This document shows, piece by piece, positions 16,671 through 25,763 of a stretch of 42,157 bases of DNA. The translations under genes were made by a program, and so were the position numbers. This DNA comes from CAZEDU01 sp964511185 (GTDB taxonomy: Bacteria; Myxococcota; Myxococcia; Myxococcales; Myxococcaceae). Position 1 is the stretch's first letter, and each line of letters opens with the position of its first letter. Below the pieces are notes generated by a model. It was not told where the DNA came from. It saw only the letters and a list, made by a program, of their open reading frames with translations, and made no database searches. The DNA is taken from NCBI GenBank assembly GCA_964511185.1, contig CAZEDU010000033.1, positions 1 to 42,157 on the forward strand, in the 5' to 3' direction.

Positions 16671-19600
16671 TCAGAGCAGCCTGCGCGCGTACTCGTCCGA
16701 CAGGCGCTCGAAGCGCGCGCCGTAGATGAAGCTCAGCTCGTCGAACAGAGGCGTGCCGCGCGTGAGGGCGAAGAGCTCGAACGCCTCGGCCGCGTCCTCG
16801 AGCAGGTTGTGGCCGGCGTACCGCGAGGGGTCGAGACCATCGCGCCGCATCGCGTCCCGCCACGCGTCCCAATAGGGACCTTGGGCGTCGTTGCCCCACG
16901 CGCCGCGCGTGGCGATGTGGCCCGCCTCATGGGTGAACGAGCCGCGCAGCTGCGCCACGTCCCGAGGGTGGGTCGAAGGAAACACGTCGACGCGCCCGTC
17001 GGCCCCCTGGGTCATCGAGGCGCGGAAGCCGGACACCTTGAACCGCTCGGCCCAGAACGCGTCGTGCGGCGAGCGCGTCGGGTTCAAGTGGACGCTGGAG
17101 ATGAGCCGCCGCACCTCGGGCGGCATGCGCGCGATCGCGTCCATCACCTCGTCGACCGAGAGGTGGTGCGGCGCCGCGGGGTCGCTGCTGGGGGCCTTTC
17201 GACCAGAGCGCCGCAAGCGCGTCGCCGGCGCGTAGATGACGATGTCGCGATCATCGATGCGCATGCGCCACGCGTGCGCGGGCCCGGCCGCGCCGGCGAA
17301 CGGGTGCTCGCCCACGCGCTCGGGGCGCACGACGCGAAACGGAGCGGCGGCGGGCACCTGGCGGAGGTCGCTCAGCACGAAGTCGCTGTGCACCCGGCGC
17401 GAGCTCGACGCGTCGAGGATGCGCGCCGCCTTCACCTCGGGGGGCAGGCGCGCCCAGTCCGCGGCCTGGACCTCGCGAGCCAGCCCTTCGCGCGCGCGCC
17501 TCGACACCGGGTTGCTCGACCCCGCCCAGAGCGAGAGCAACCGCTGTTGGGTGCGGGGACCGACGCCGCCGATCCGACGCCACACCTCCGGCTCGAGCGC
17601 TTGGAGAACGGCCGCGCGCTCCTCGACGGGCGCGTACGGGAGAATGTGCTGCAGCATCGGCGCGCGCTGCGCGGGCGGCGCCTGGGCGATGTCCTGGAAA
17701 TACTGAATCCGCCGGTGCTGCGCGAGCATGCCCTCGGGGGGAACGAGCCCGATTCTCGCGTTCCGGGGATCGAGCTCACTCGCCGCCCGCGCGTCGAGGG
17801 GCGCCAGCTCTCGCGCCGTGGCGCGCTGCGCGTCGAAGCGCGCCTTCGCGTCGTCGAAGGCCTGGCGGGCCGCGGTCAACCGCGCCGGGTCACCGTCGGT
17901 CTGGGCGCGGTCGAGCCGCCAGCGCGCGGTCTGCAGCGCTTCGAACGATTGGCCGAGCCGCTCGAGCTCGGGCGCGCGCAGGTCGCGCACGTCGGTGCCG
18001 ACCTGCGCGCTCAGCTCCCGCACCGACGGCGGCCGCGTGGGGCTGCCCGTGCCCTGCGCGGGGGGAGTGGCGGACCGAACGCCGGGCGGATGCGCCAGCG
18101 TGCCGTGTGGCGGCGCCAGCGCGTCCCGCGGCGGCAAGGGCGTTTCGGGAGGGCTCCGGCGCGTCGCCCGCGACGCCCCGCTCGCGCGGCGCGCCACTTG
18201 CCCCAGCGGCGCGGAGAAGATCGCCGCCGCCAGGTACTCGTGCGGAAGAGGCAACCGTCCGTGCAGCGCGCTGTTGACCGTCAGGTCGCCGAAGTTGCTC
18301 GTCGCCGAGAAGCCGAAGCGCTGCGCGGCCACGCCCCGGCGCGCCAGGAACGCCGCGCCGCGCGCCGTCTTCGCCAGCAGCGAGCCGGCCGCCAGCGGGA
18401 GCGCGAACCCGCCGATGGCGAACGAGCCCAAAGTGATGAGCGCCTCCCGGCCCAGCGCGTTCCACGAGCCGCGCGCCTTCTCGTAGTTCTGCATGTCCGC
18501 CGAGATGCGCGAGAGCACCGCGGGCAGCTCGCCCTTGGCCTCGCTGCGCAGGTCGAGCCAACCCTGCACGTCCCCGCGGCTGACCGCGCGGACGATGGGC
18601 GGCGCGCCCAAGAGGGGCTGGGGCCGCAAGCCCAGACGCTCGAACAGCGCGCGGTGCTTCTCGCGGAAAGGATCCGGCGCGTGGCGGTACACCTCCACCA
18701 GCGCGTCGCGAACGGCGTCGGGCGCCGCCTGCTTCGGATCGAGCGCCTGCAACGAGACGAGCGCGCGGGCAAAGCCCAAATTCCGGTCCCGCGTGTCGTC
18801 CTTGCCGTGCAGCCCGTCGAGCAGCCCATCGCCTTGCACGCCCGCCAGCGCCTCGAGCCGCTCCAGCTGCTCCGCCGGCGTCTTCGGCGGTCCGCGCAGC
18901 GCCAGCTCGATGAGCTTGCCGTCCTGGCCGTCCAACCGCGCCCGTCCCATCGCCACGATGGGAGGGAGCGTGCTCGAGCCCGAGCGCAGGTGCGTCTCGA
19001 GCGGCTGCCCGTACCGCGCGGCGTAGGCGTCTTGCAGCGCCCGGAGCCGGCGCTCGGCGTCGCCCGGCTTGTCGTTGGGCTGCGCCGCGCTCACCCGGCC
19101 CAATACCTGAAGCACGGTCGACTTCGACACGCGGGGGCCGGCGCTCGCCCAGTGCAGGAGCGCCTCGGGCGAGGGCGGCTCGCCGGTGCGGAGCAGCTCG
19201 CCCGCCAACGTCGTCCGCACCGTGGCGCCCGGCTCGACCGGCTCGGGGAGCGCCCGCGCGACGTCGGCCTCGAGCGAGGTGCCGTACGCGCGGCGGTAGG
19301 TCTCCGACATGACCTCGCGCTCGGCCGCCGGCCGGTTCGCGAACGTCTGCAGGAGCACGCCCAGCTTCTCCTCCGGCGCCTCGTGCTTCTCGAGCGCATG
19401 GCGCAGCAGGTGCGCGTCGGCCTGCGGGCGGTCGACCTGCAAGAGCGCCTCGGCCCGCGCGCGGTCCACGCCGTCCAGGTCGTCGAGCACCTCGGTGTCG
19501 AGGCTCGCGCCGTCGAACATCGCGCTGTACGTCCGGCGCAGCGCCTCGAGGTCCCTCGCGCTCAGCGGCTCCGGCCCGTGCAGCACCGCCCAAATCGCCT

Positions 19601-20690
19601 CTTCGTCGGTGCCGTCCCGGTGCACCGCGCGCCGCAGCGACGCGGCGAGGAAGCGCTGCTCGGTCGCGGTCAGCTCGCGCGCCGACGCACCCGCGCCGCG
19701 CGGCGCCAGGTCGCCCTCTTGAAGCCCCAGCACCGCCAGCGCGTACGCCCGGTCGTCTCCCGCCAGCCGCTGGGAGATGACGCCTTCGAGCGTCGTGCCC
19801 GGGTGGCGCTCGGTCCACGCCAAGCGGAGCGCGTTCAGGTACTCGGGCGTGCGGCGGCTCAACACCTCCACCACCTCGCCGCCCTTCGCGCCCAGCGGCA
19901 TCAAGAAGCGCTCCAGCGCGACCGCGTCCGCCGCCGCTTCGTTGCCGTCGCTCGGCCCGCTGCCGCTGTCGCTCACGCCCAACAGGAGGCGAACGCGCTG
20001 GTCGTCGTTGCCGGTCAGCTCCTCGGTCAGGTCGCGGTCCAGGTCCTGGTTGAAGTGCGCGCGGTACTCCGACCGCACCGCGCGGACCTGCTCCGGCGTC
20101 AGGCCGCGGAACGCTTCGAAGATCTGCCCTTCGTTCGTGCCCAAGCCCAGGCCGCCCTTCATCGCGTCGTAGAGCGTGTTGGCCACCTGGACCGCGTCGA
20201 AGCCGGGGGCTGGCTGGCCAGGCGAAGCGCGACGAGGCGCGGTGACGCCTTCGAACAGGCTCTCGACCGTGGCGGCGTGGCTCCCGGTGTCGACGCCGGC
20301 GCGCACCATCTGCTGCAGCTTCTCGAGCGAGGTGCGCTGCGCTGGGGGGAGGCGCGCGCTCTCTTCGAAGGCGCGGATCTTCTCGAACGCCGTCTGAACG
20401 AGCTGGTCGGCCTGGGTCTGGAGCTTTCGGTGATCCGCCTGGGCCTGCGCCACCGCCTGCTGCGCCGCGCGCGCGGGCGCGCCACCTCCGAACGCCAGCC
20501 GCGCCTTCGTCTGGGCGCGCGCGACGGCGGCCCGCTGCGCCTCGGCCCGGCGTTGGGCCTGCTGCGCCTGGCGGAGCGCCCGCGCCGCCGCTTCGGCCCG
20601 ACGCCTCGCCTCCGCCGCGCGCCGCGCCGCTTCCGCCCGGGCGGCGGCAGCGGCGGCCGCTGCGCTGGAAGGTCCGACTCGGCTGGCCAT
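16671..20690 (-). CDS. Annexin-repeat protein with C-terminal lethal-factor-like zinc metallopeptidase domain
   Basis: 1339 residues from ATG at 20690, supported by GGAG 8 bp upstream. Residues 10-100 form an Ala/Arg/Gln/Glu-rich helix. Residues 165-240 are a clear annexin repeat (TLYDAMKGGLGLGTNEGQI, then DLDRDLTEELTGND) with a type-II calcium pattern: GLGT at 182-185 and Glu224 39 residues after Thr185. Residues 255-322, 345-418 and 425-482 are further degenerate repeats; the third has DGTDEE with Thr361 and Glu400 at the same spacing. Residues about 748-785 are hydrophobic. Residues about 850-890 are Pro-rich. The C-terminal domain (about 1090-1339) has HEAGH at 1254-1258, then Tyr1291 and Glu1298 in YAGHNLLEDAAEAF; the Tyr-x6-Glu and AEAF pattern resembles anthrax lethal factor. 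There is no signal peptide. It is monocistronic, with no adjacent immunity-type gene. Confidence 0.78.
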   Translation of the reverse strand: MASRVGPSSAAAAAAAARAEAARRAAEARRRAEAAARALRQAQQAQRRAEAQRAAVARAQTKARLAFGGGAPARAAQQAVAQAQADHRKLQTQADQLVQTAFEKIRAFEESARLPPAQRTSLEKLQQMVRAGVDTGSHAATVESLFEGVTAPRRASPGQPAPGFDAVQVANTLYDAMKGGLGLGTNEGQIFEAFRGLTPEQVRAVRSEYRAHFNQDLDRDLTEELTGNDDQRVRLLLGVSDSGSGPSDGNEAAADAVALERFLMPLGAKGGEVVEVLSRRTPEYLNALRLAWTERHPGTTLEGVISQRLAGDDRAYALAVLGLQEGDLAPRGAGASARELTATEQRFLAASLRRAVHRDGTDEEAIWAVLHGPEPLSARDLEALRRTYSAMFDGASLDTEVLDDLDGVDRARAEALLQVDRPQADAHLLRHALEKHEAPEEKLGVLLQTFANRPAAEREVMSETYRRAYGTSLEADVARALPEPVEPGATVRTTLAGELLRTGEPPSPEALLHWASAGPRVSKSTVLQVLGRVSAAQPNDKPGDAERRLRALQDAYAARYGQPLETHLRSGSSTLPPIVAMGRARLDGQDGKLIELALRGPPKTPAEQLERLEALAGVQGDGLLDGLHGKDDTRDRNLGFARALVSLQALDPKQAAPDAVRDALVEVYRHAPDPFREKHRALFERLGLRPQPLLGAPPIVRAVSRGDVQGWLDLRSEAKGELPAVLSRISADMQNYEKARGSWNALGREALITLGSFAIGGFALPLAAGSLLAKTARGAAFLARRGVAAQRFGFSATSNFGDLTVNSALHGRLPLPHEYLAAAIFSAPLGQVARRASGASRATRRSPPETPLPPRDALAPPHGTLAHPPGVRSATPPAQGTGSPTRPPSVRELSAQVGTDVRDLRAPELERLGQSFEALQTARWRLDRAQTDGDPARLTAARQAFDDAKARFDAQRATARELAPLDARAASELDPRNARIGLVPPEGMLAQHRRIQYFQDIAQAPPAQRAPMLQHILPYAPVEERAAVLQALEPEVWRRIGGVGPRTQQRLLSLWAGSSNPVSRRAREGLAREVQAADWARLPPEVKAARILDASSSRRVHSDFVLSDLRQVPAAAPFRVVRPERVGEHPFAGAAGPAHAWRMRIDDRDIVIYAPATRLRRSGRKAPSSDPAAPHHLSVDEVMDAIARMPPEVRRLISSVHLNPTRSPHDAFWAERFKVSGFRASMTQGADGRVDVFPSTHPRDVAQLRGSFTHEAGHIATRGAWGNDAQGPYWDAWRDAMRRDGLDPSRYAGHNLLEDAAEAFELFALTRGTPLFDELSFIYGARFERLSDEYARRLL

Positions 20691-20847
20691 CAAGTTCTCC
20701 GCGAAGGGGATACCACGCCCGCCACTACGCCCGAGGGTGCGAATGGGTTTCTCGCGCCAAAGGCAGAATAGAGGAAGCGCTCCGGCGGCCGAAGGCGGCC
20801 GGGTCCCCACGCGTCGCATCCACGCGACATCACAGGGCGACTCTGGC

Positions 20848-20859
20848 TATAGAGCCCCC
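20848..20859 (+). promoter_or_regulatory. Possible -10 box directly before the carboxyltransferase start (leaderless or very short leader)
   Basis: TATAGA at 20848-20853 lies 6 bp before the ATG at 20860, so transcription from it would begin at or next to the start codon. No Shine-Dalgarno is visible and no good -35 is seen. A similar arrangement, TATACA (10787-10792), precedes the ATG at 10807. Confidence 0.3.
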
Positions 20860-22422
<1,563 letters not shown>

Positions 22423-22427
22423 TCCAC

Positions 22428-23606
22428 ATGACCACCCGAGCCCTCGCCGCCGCGCTCTTCGCCCTGCTGACCGCCTGCGCCACGCGCAGCGAGCGCGCCC
22501 CGCTCTCGCCCCGCAAGCTCGAGGCCGCCGAGGCGCGCGGCCGCTCCGGCAACTGCGCGCGCTTCGAGGAGTGGCTGGGCGGCGCGTGCGTGAAGGTGAC
22601 CGTGCTCGGCGTGGCGGAGTCGCCGCTGTCCTTCGCGCGCGACGGCCACGCGTTCGATGGGACGCTGCTCAAGCCGGTGACCCGCGGCGTGTACCGCGCC
22701 CCGGGCGTGGTGCTGCTGCACGACGCCGGCCCGCAAGACCGCGACGGCAGCACCACCGGCCACCTGGGCTTCACCTATCCCAAGCGCATTCCGACCTACC
22801 GCCTGCTGGCCGAGGCGCTCGCGCAAGAAGGCTTCGCCGTCTACCGCTTCGACAAGCGCACCTGCTTCCGCGAGAACAGCGAGGGGCGCTGCGCGCAGCT
22901 GGCGTCGAAGTACCCAGGCGCGCTCGACGCGCTCCGCCACCAAGACCTGCTCGAGGACGCGCGCGGCGCGGTGCGGGCGCTGCAGGCGGCGCCGGGCGTG
23001 CGCGGGCGCGAGCTGCTCGTCATCGGCCACGGCGAGGGCGGCGGGCTGGTCCCGTGGCTGCTGGGCCAAGAGCCCGAGGTGGTCGCGGGCGTGATGCTCG
23101 CCGCCGCCGCCGAGCCGCTCGACCAGGGCACCGTGGCGCGCCTGCGCGCCTACGCCGCGGCGCTCGAAGCGCGAAAAGTGCAACCGCTCGCCGAAGAGGT
23201 GCGGGCCGAGGCCGTGCTCTGCGAGAAAGGCTTTCGCGCGCTGCGCGCCGGCCGCTGGGGCGAGCCCACGTTTCGCTGCGCCGGGATGTCGATGACCACC
23301 GCGCAGTGGGAGGACTGGTTGCAGAGCACCGACCAGGTCCGCCAGCGCTTCCTCGCGGTCGACAAGCCGATGCTCCTTTTGCAGGGCGAGCACGACTTCG
23401 ACACCAGCACCGACCAGCTCGGCCGCTTCGAGGCCTGGGCGCAAGAGGCCGGCAAGATGAGCGCGATGTTTCAGCTCCTCCCCAACACCACGCACGGCCT
23501 GGTGCGCATCGACGAAGAGGCAGAGCTCGTCGAGCCGCTCTCCGCGCGCGCGGTGGCGCTCATGCTGCAGTGGTACCGAAGCCTGCAGACCGATTCGTTG
23601 CGGTAG
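22428..23606 (+). CDS. Alpha/beta-hydrolase-fold lipoprotein with missing nucleophile serine
   Basis: 392 residues. The N-terminal signal ends in a lipobox LLTAC (Cys17), so it is a predicted lipoprotein. The body is an alpha/beta-hydrolase: an oxyanion strand with VVLLHDAGPQDRDG (94-107), a nucleophile-elbow strand LLVIGHGEGGG (196-206), an acid candidate Asp323 in LLLQGEHDF, and His356 in NTTHGLV. The elbow normally reads GHSEGG; here Ser202 is replaced by Gly (codon GGC), so the usual catalytic nucleophile is absent while Asp and His remain. It may therefore be a binding protein or pseudo-enzyme. It begins 5 bp after the pccB stop and is probably co-transcribed. Confidence 0.85.
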   Translation: MTTRALAAALFALLTACATRSERAPLSPRKLEAAEARGRSGNCARFEEWLGGACVKVTVLGVAESPLSFARDGHAFDGTLLKPVTRGVYRAPGVVLLHDAGPQDRDGSTTGHLGFTYPKRIPTYRLLAEALAQEGFAVYRFDKRTCFRENSEGRCAQLASKYPGALDALRHQDLLEDARGAVRALQAAPGVRGRELLVIGHGEGGGLVPWLLGQEPEVVAGVMLAAAAEPLDQGTVARLRAYAAALEARKVQPLAEEVRAEAVLCEKGFRALRAGRWGEPTFRCAGMSMTTAQWEDWLQSTDQVRQRFLAVDKPMLLLQGEHDFDTSTDQLGRFEAWAQEAGKMSAMFQLLPNTTHGLVRIDEEAELVEPLSARAVALMLQWYRSLQTDSLR

Positions 23607-23611
23607 AAAAA

Positions 23612-24049
23612 ATGCCGAACACGCCGCGCGGCCTCAACCCGTTCAACGCAGTGCCAGCGGGAGTCGTCGCGATATTTGTCACCGCCCATCTTCTGACGCG
23701 CGTGGTGTGGCGGAAGATGGATGGCCTTCCAGAGATGATCAGCTTTTTGCTCGGGGTCGCTCCCAACTTCTTCGCGGCGGTGACCTTGCCGTCCGCGCTG
23801 CTCCTTTGGCCTTCACGCGTTCAGCGCCGCAAGGTGGTTCGGCAGTTCGCCGTACTAACCTCCCTCGTGCTGGCGTGGCTTGTGCTGGAGGAGCTTCACC
23901 CCGTGGTGAGCGCGTCAAAGGTCTTTGACCCCTACGACATCGCCGCGTCTGTGGTTGGCATCGCAATGGCCAGCGCGCTCTTTGCCTTCTTATTGCCGCG
24001 CCTGAGCTTCGCAGAGTCGTTGCCCTCGCGGGACAAGGTCTCCCGGTAG
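23612..24049 (+). CDS. Small integral membrane protein, unknown (weakly VanZ-like)
   Basis: 145 residues from ATG at 23612, 5 bp after the previous stop. Four hydrophobic segments can be seen (about 12-32, 42-64, 78-94, 106-128). The stretch VLEELHPVVSASKVFDPYDIAASVVG between the last two recalls the Asp-containing loop of VanZ-like proteins, but I would not assign the family on this. Its composition is less GC-biased at third positions than neighbouring genes (for example GTTGGCATCGCAATGG), hinting at later acquisition. It converges with the YeeE pair. Confidence 0.65.
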   Translation: MPNTPRGLNPFNAVPAGVVAIFVTAHLLTRVVWRKMDGLPEMISFLLGVAPNFFAAVTLPSALLLWPSRVQRRKVVRQFAVLTSLVLAWLVLEELHPVVSASKVFDPYDIAASVVGIAMASALFAFLLPRLSFAESLPSRDKVSR

Positions 24050-24083
24050 TCCTGGCAGACCACATCCGTTGCTTCCCTCCCCG

Positions 24084-24542
24084 TTAGCCATCGACGCGCG
24101 CCGGTGCGACGGGTTTGGACATCTTGGCGCCCGCGGACAACCGGTCGAACAGCCAAAGCCCCAGGGCCATCGCCAGCATGAAGACCAGCGGACCCGGCAA
24201 CGCCGACGCGACCGAGACGACCGCGGGCCCGGGGCAATAGCCCGACAGCCCCCAGCCGACGCCGAAGATGCCCGCTCCGACCACGAGCCGCGCGTCCACC
24301 GGCGTCTTGGGCGGCGCCGCGAAGGTGCCCCCCAACAACGGGGCCGCCCGCTTGCGCGCAAAGACGAGCCGCAGCGGCGCGTGCACCGCGAGCGCGCCCA
24401 CCATCACGAACAGCAGCCGCGGGTTCCACGCGCCCGTAAAGTCGAGAAAGCCGAGCACGTTGGCCGGGTCGGTCATGCCGCCCATCCCCAAGCCCGCCGC
24501 GAACAACAAGCCTGCGCCGAAGGCAGAGAGCGCCGACTTCAT
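24084..24542 (-). CDS. YeeE/YedE-family sulfur transporter, second half (DUF6691-type)
   Basis: 152 residues from ATG at 24542, overlapping the upstream partner's stop as ATGA. It has membrane helices at about 5-22, 40-60, 85-110 and 115-135. The signature GWGLSGYCPGPA (96-107) carries the conserved Cys103 of the second half of split YeeE/YedE transporters. The family imports thiosulfate or related sulfane-sulfur compounds by relaying them along conserved cysteines; the split two-gene form is common in proteobacteria. The exact sulfur substrate is unknown. Confidence 0.9.
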   Translation of the reverse strand: MKSALSAFGAGLLFAAGLGMGGMTDPANVLGFLDFTGAWNPRLLFVMVGALAVHAPLRLVFARKRAAPLLGGTFAAPPKTPVDARLVVGAGIFGVGWGLSGYCPGPAVVSVASALPGPLVFMLAMALGLWLFDRLSAGAKMSKPVAPARVDG

Positions 24543-24976
24543 GGCGCCACCCCGAGCCCATGGCGCGCGACGAAGAGCGCGAGCGCACCCGTGGCGATGA
24601 AGGTCACCGTCGCGACGATGGAGCGCGGCGACAACCGGCTGACGCCGCAGATGCCGTGCCCGCTCGTGCAGCCGCTGCCCATGCGCGTGCCGAAGCCGAC
24701 CAGCAAGCCCGCGACCGCGAGCCCTATCAGCGAGCGGCTGTCGCCCGGCACGTCGCCGAACGCGTCGGTGAATGAGAAGCGCAGCACCACGCCGCCAGCG
24801 ACCAGCCCCGCGGCGAAGGCGAAGCGCCACGGGGTTTCTCCGCGCGTGGGTGAGAGCAAGCCCGCGACGATGCCGCTGACACCCGCCACCCGGCCGTTGA
24901 CGCCGAAGAGCCAGGTCGCGCTGAGGCCAATCACCGCACCGCCGAGGAGGGAAAGGACCAAGTCGTTGGAGGTCAT
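24539..24976 (-). CDS. YeeE/YedE-family sulfur transporter, first half
   Basis: 145 residues; ATG at 24976 gives the family-typical short N-terminus. Membrane helices run throughout. The hallmark GSGCTSGHGICGVSRLSPRS is at 101-120, with Cys103 and Cys110. It is translationally coupled (ATGA) to the second half at 24084-24542. Sulfur dioxygenase, rhodanese or ArsR genes that often accompany this pair are absent from the window, so the pair may supply sulfur to a pathway encoded elsewhere. Confidence 0.92.
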   Translation of the reverse strand: MTSNDLVLSLLGGAVIGLSATWLFGVNGRVAGVSGIVAGLLSPTRGETPWRFAFAAGLVAGGVVLRFSFTDAFGDVPGDSRSLIGLAVAGLLVGFGTRMGSGCTSGHGICGVSRLSPRSIVATVTFIATGALALFVARHGLGVAP

Positions 24977-25003
24977 TCCGTCTATTCTTTGGTGACGCAA
25001 CTC

Positions 25004-25023
25004 CCCGGGGCAAGCCCCGGGGC
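25004..25023 (-). terminator. Perfect CCCCGGGGC/GCCCCGGGG hairpin
   Basis: Nine-base arms (25004-25012 and 25015-25023) flank an AA loop. On the minus strand it starts 1 base after a TAG at 25025-25027 that closes the reading frame of the decayed segment, which is the position expected of a terminator for a gene that once ended there. No T-tract follows. Confidence 0.45.
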
Positions 25024-25024
25024 C

Positions 25025-25236
25025 TAGCGACTCAGTTCGGTCTTCTCGTCGTGCATGCCGATGTATGCGAACGCCGGAGCCTGCGTGATCTGCTCCTGCT
25101 CCTCGGCGATCTCACGGGCCAGCGGGTTGAGAGCTACTTCTTGTCAGTCGGGAGCAGCTGCGGCGGCATGATGTCCGGATGCTCTCGATAGAGCGGATTT
25201 ATTATTTGGTCCTGTTGCGCAGCATCGAGCTCTCTC
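25025..25236 (-). pseudogene. Apparent decayed 3' extension of the Cys-rich lipoprotein gene
   Basis: Downstream of the lipoprotein stop, in a shifted frame, the minus strand encodes a natural-looking stretch (ERELDAAQQDQ, then PLYREHPDIMPPQLL) ending at TAG 25134-25136. After that stop the same frame continues with acidic helical sequence (NPLAREIAEEQEQITQAPAF, then GMHDEKTELSR) to TAG 25025-25027, directly before the hairpin at 25004-25023. Replacing the internal TAG by CAG (Gln) would join the two parts smoothly. The simplest reading is a longer ancestral protein broken by one frameshift near 25240 and one nonsense change. The alternative is chance: no start codon with a ribosome-binding site was found for the shifted frame. 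Confidence 0.35.
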
Positions 25237-25605
25237 TCAGCGAAGCTTGGCTTTCTTCGGCTTCCAGTCTTGGGGAGGCATGCAGAAGCCGGACGCGCCG
25301 TCTGGATGAATGGCGCGACACGACCATTCGGTTGGGCAGTCGCGATCCGTCGAGCACTGTCGAGAGCAGACGAAGCCGTTCTTGGCTTCAGCGCGATGAT
25401 GCAGGCAGATGCCGCTTCGACAGCCATGCTGTCCGGTCGGGCTGCAGTCCTCGCCAAGGTCCAACGGCGGCGAGCCGTTCGGTTTGAACTTGGGCTCCGA
25501 GAAGGCGACGCGCGACGCCTGCGCGGGCGGCGACTCATCGCTCGAGGAAAGACCGCAGCCCCCCATGAGGACGGCCACGACGACGCTCAGGAATACGCTT
25601 CTCAT
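25237..25605 (-). CDS. Cysteine-rich lipoprotein
   Basis: 122 residues from ATG at 25605 with upstream GGGGAG. The signal peptide ends in lipobox LMGGC (Cys17). After a Ser/Pro-rich spacer, eight cysteines follow in a compact array (EDCSPTGQHGCRSGICLHH, VCSRQCSTDRDC, SCRAIH, GFC), the spacing of small disulfide-rich extracellular modules frequent in myxobacterial lipoproteins. It is likely an outer-membrane or surface lipoprotein; function unknown. The C-terminus WKPKKAKLR may be truncated by a frameshift (see 25025-25236). It is divergent from the biotin carboxylase gene. Confidence 0.72.
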   Translation of the reverse strand: MRSVFLSVVVAVLMGGCGLSSSDESPPAQASRVAFSEPKFKPNGSPPLDLGEDCSPTGQHGCRSGICLHHRAEAKNGFVCSRQCSTDRDCPTEWSCRAIHPDGASGFCMPPQDWKPKKAKLR

Positions 25606-25705
25606 GCTCCCCGCTTTCGAAAAGCGGGGCGACAAAGCACGTACTCAGCCATCCGGTTAATGTCGGAAAATAATCTTATCCATGTTTATCTTGATTCGAG
25701 GACTT

Positions 25706-25724
25706 GAGCGCCGGGCCGGCGCTC
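25706..25724. promoter_or_regulatory. Perfect inverted repeat upstream of the biotin carboxylase gene
   Basis: GAGCGCCGG-G-CCGGCGCTC, 9-bp arms around one base, 39 bp before the ATG at 25764 and close to an AT-rich stretch (25660-25697) that stands out in this GC-rich DNA. The position fits an operator controlling the carboxylase operon or the divergent lipoprotein. A 19-bp palindrome made of G and C could also arise by composition. Confidence 0.4.
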
Positions 25725-25763
25725 GGGACCTTTCACGGCACGCCTCTGTGCTAAAGCCCGCGC

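Noticed and set aside
16809..20771. A 1320-codon open frame on the plus strand opposite the annexin-like gene
   Set aside because: It mirrors the minus-strand gene codon by codon, is dominated by Arg/Ala/Leu/Gln, and shows no motif. Long antisense frames are expected in DNA with such GC-rich third positions. The minus strand has the domain matches and ribosome-binding site.
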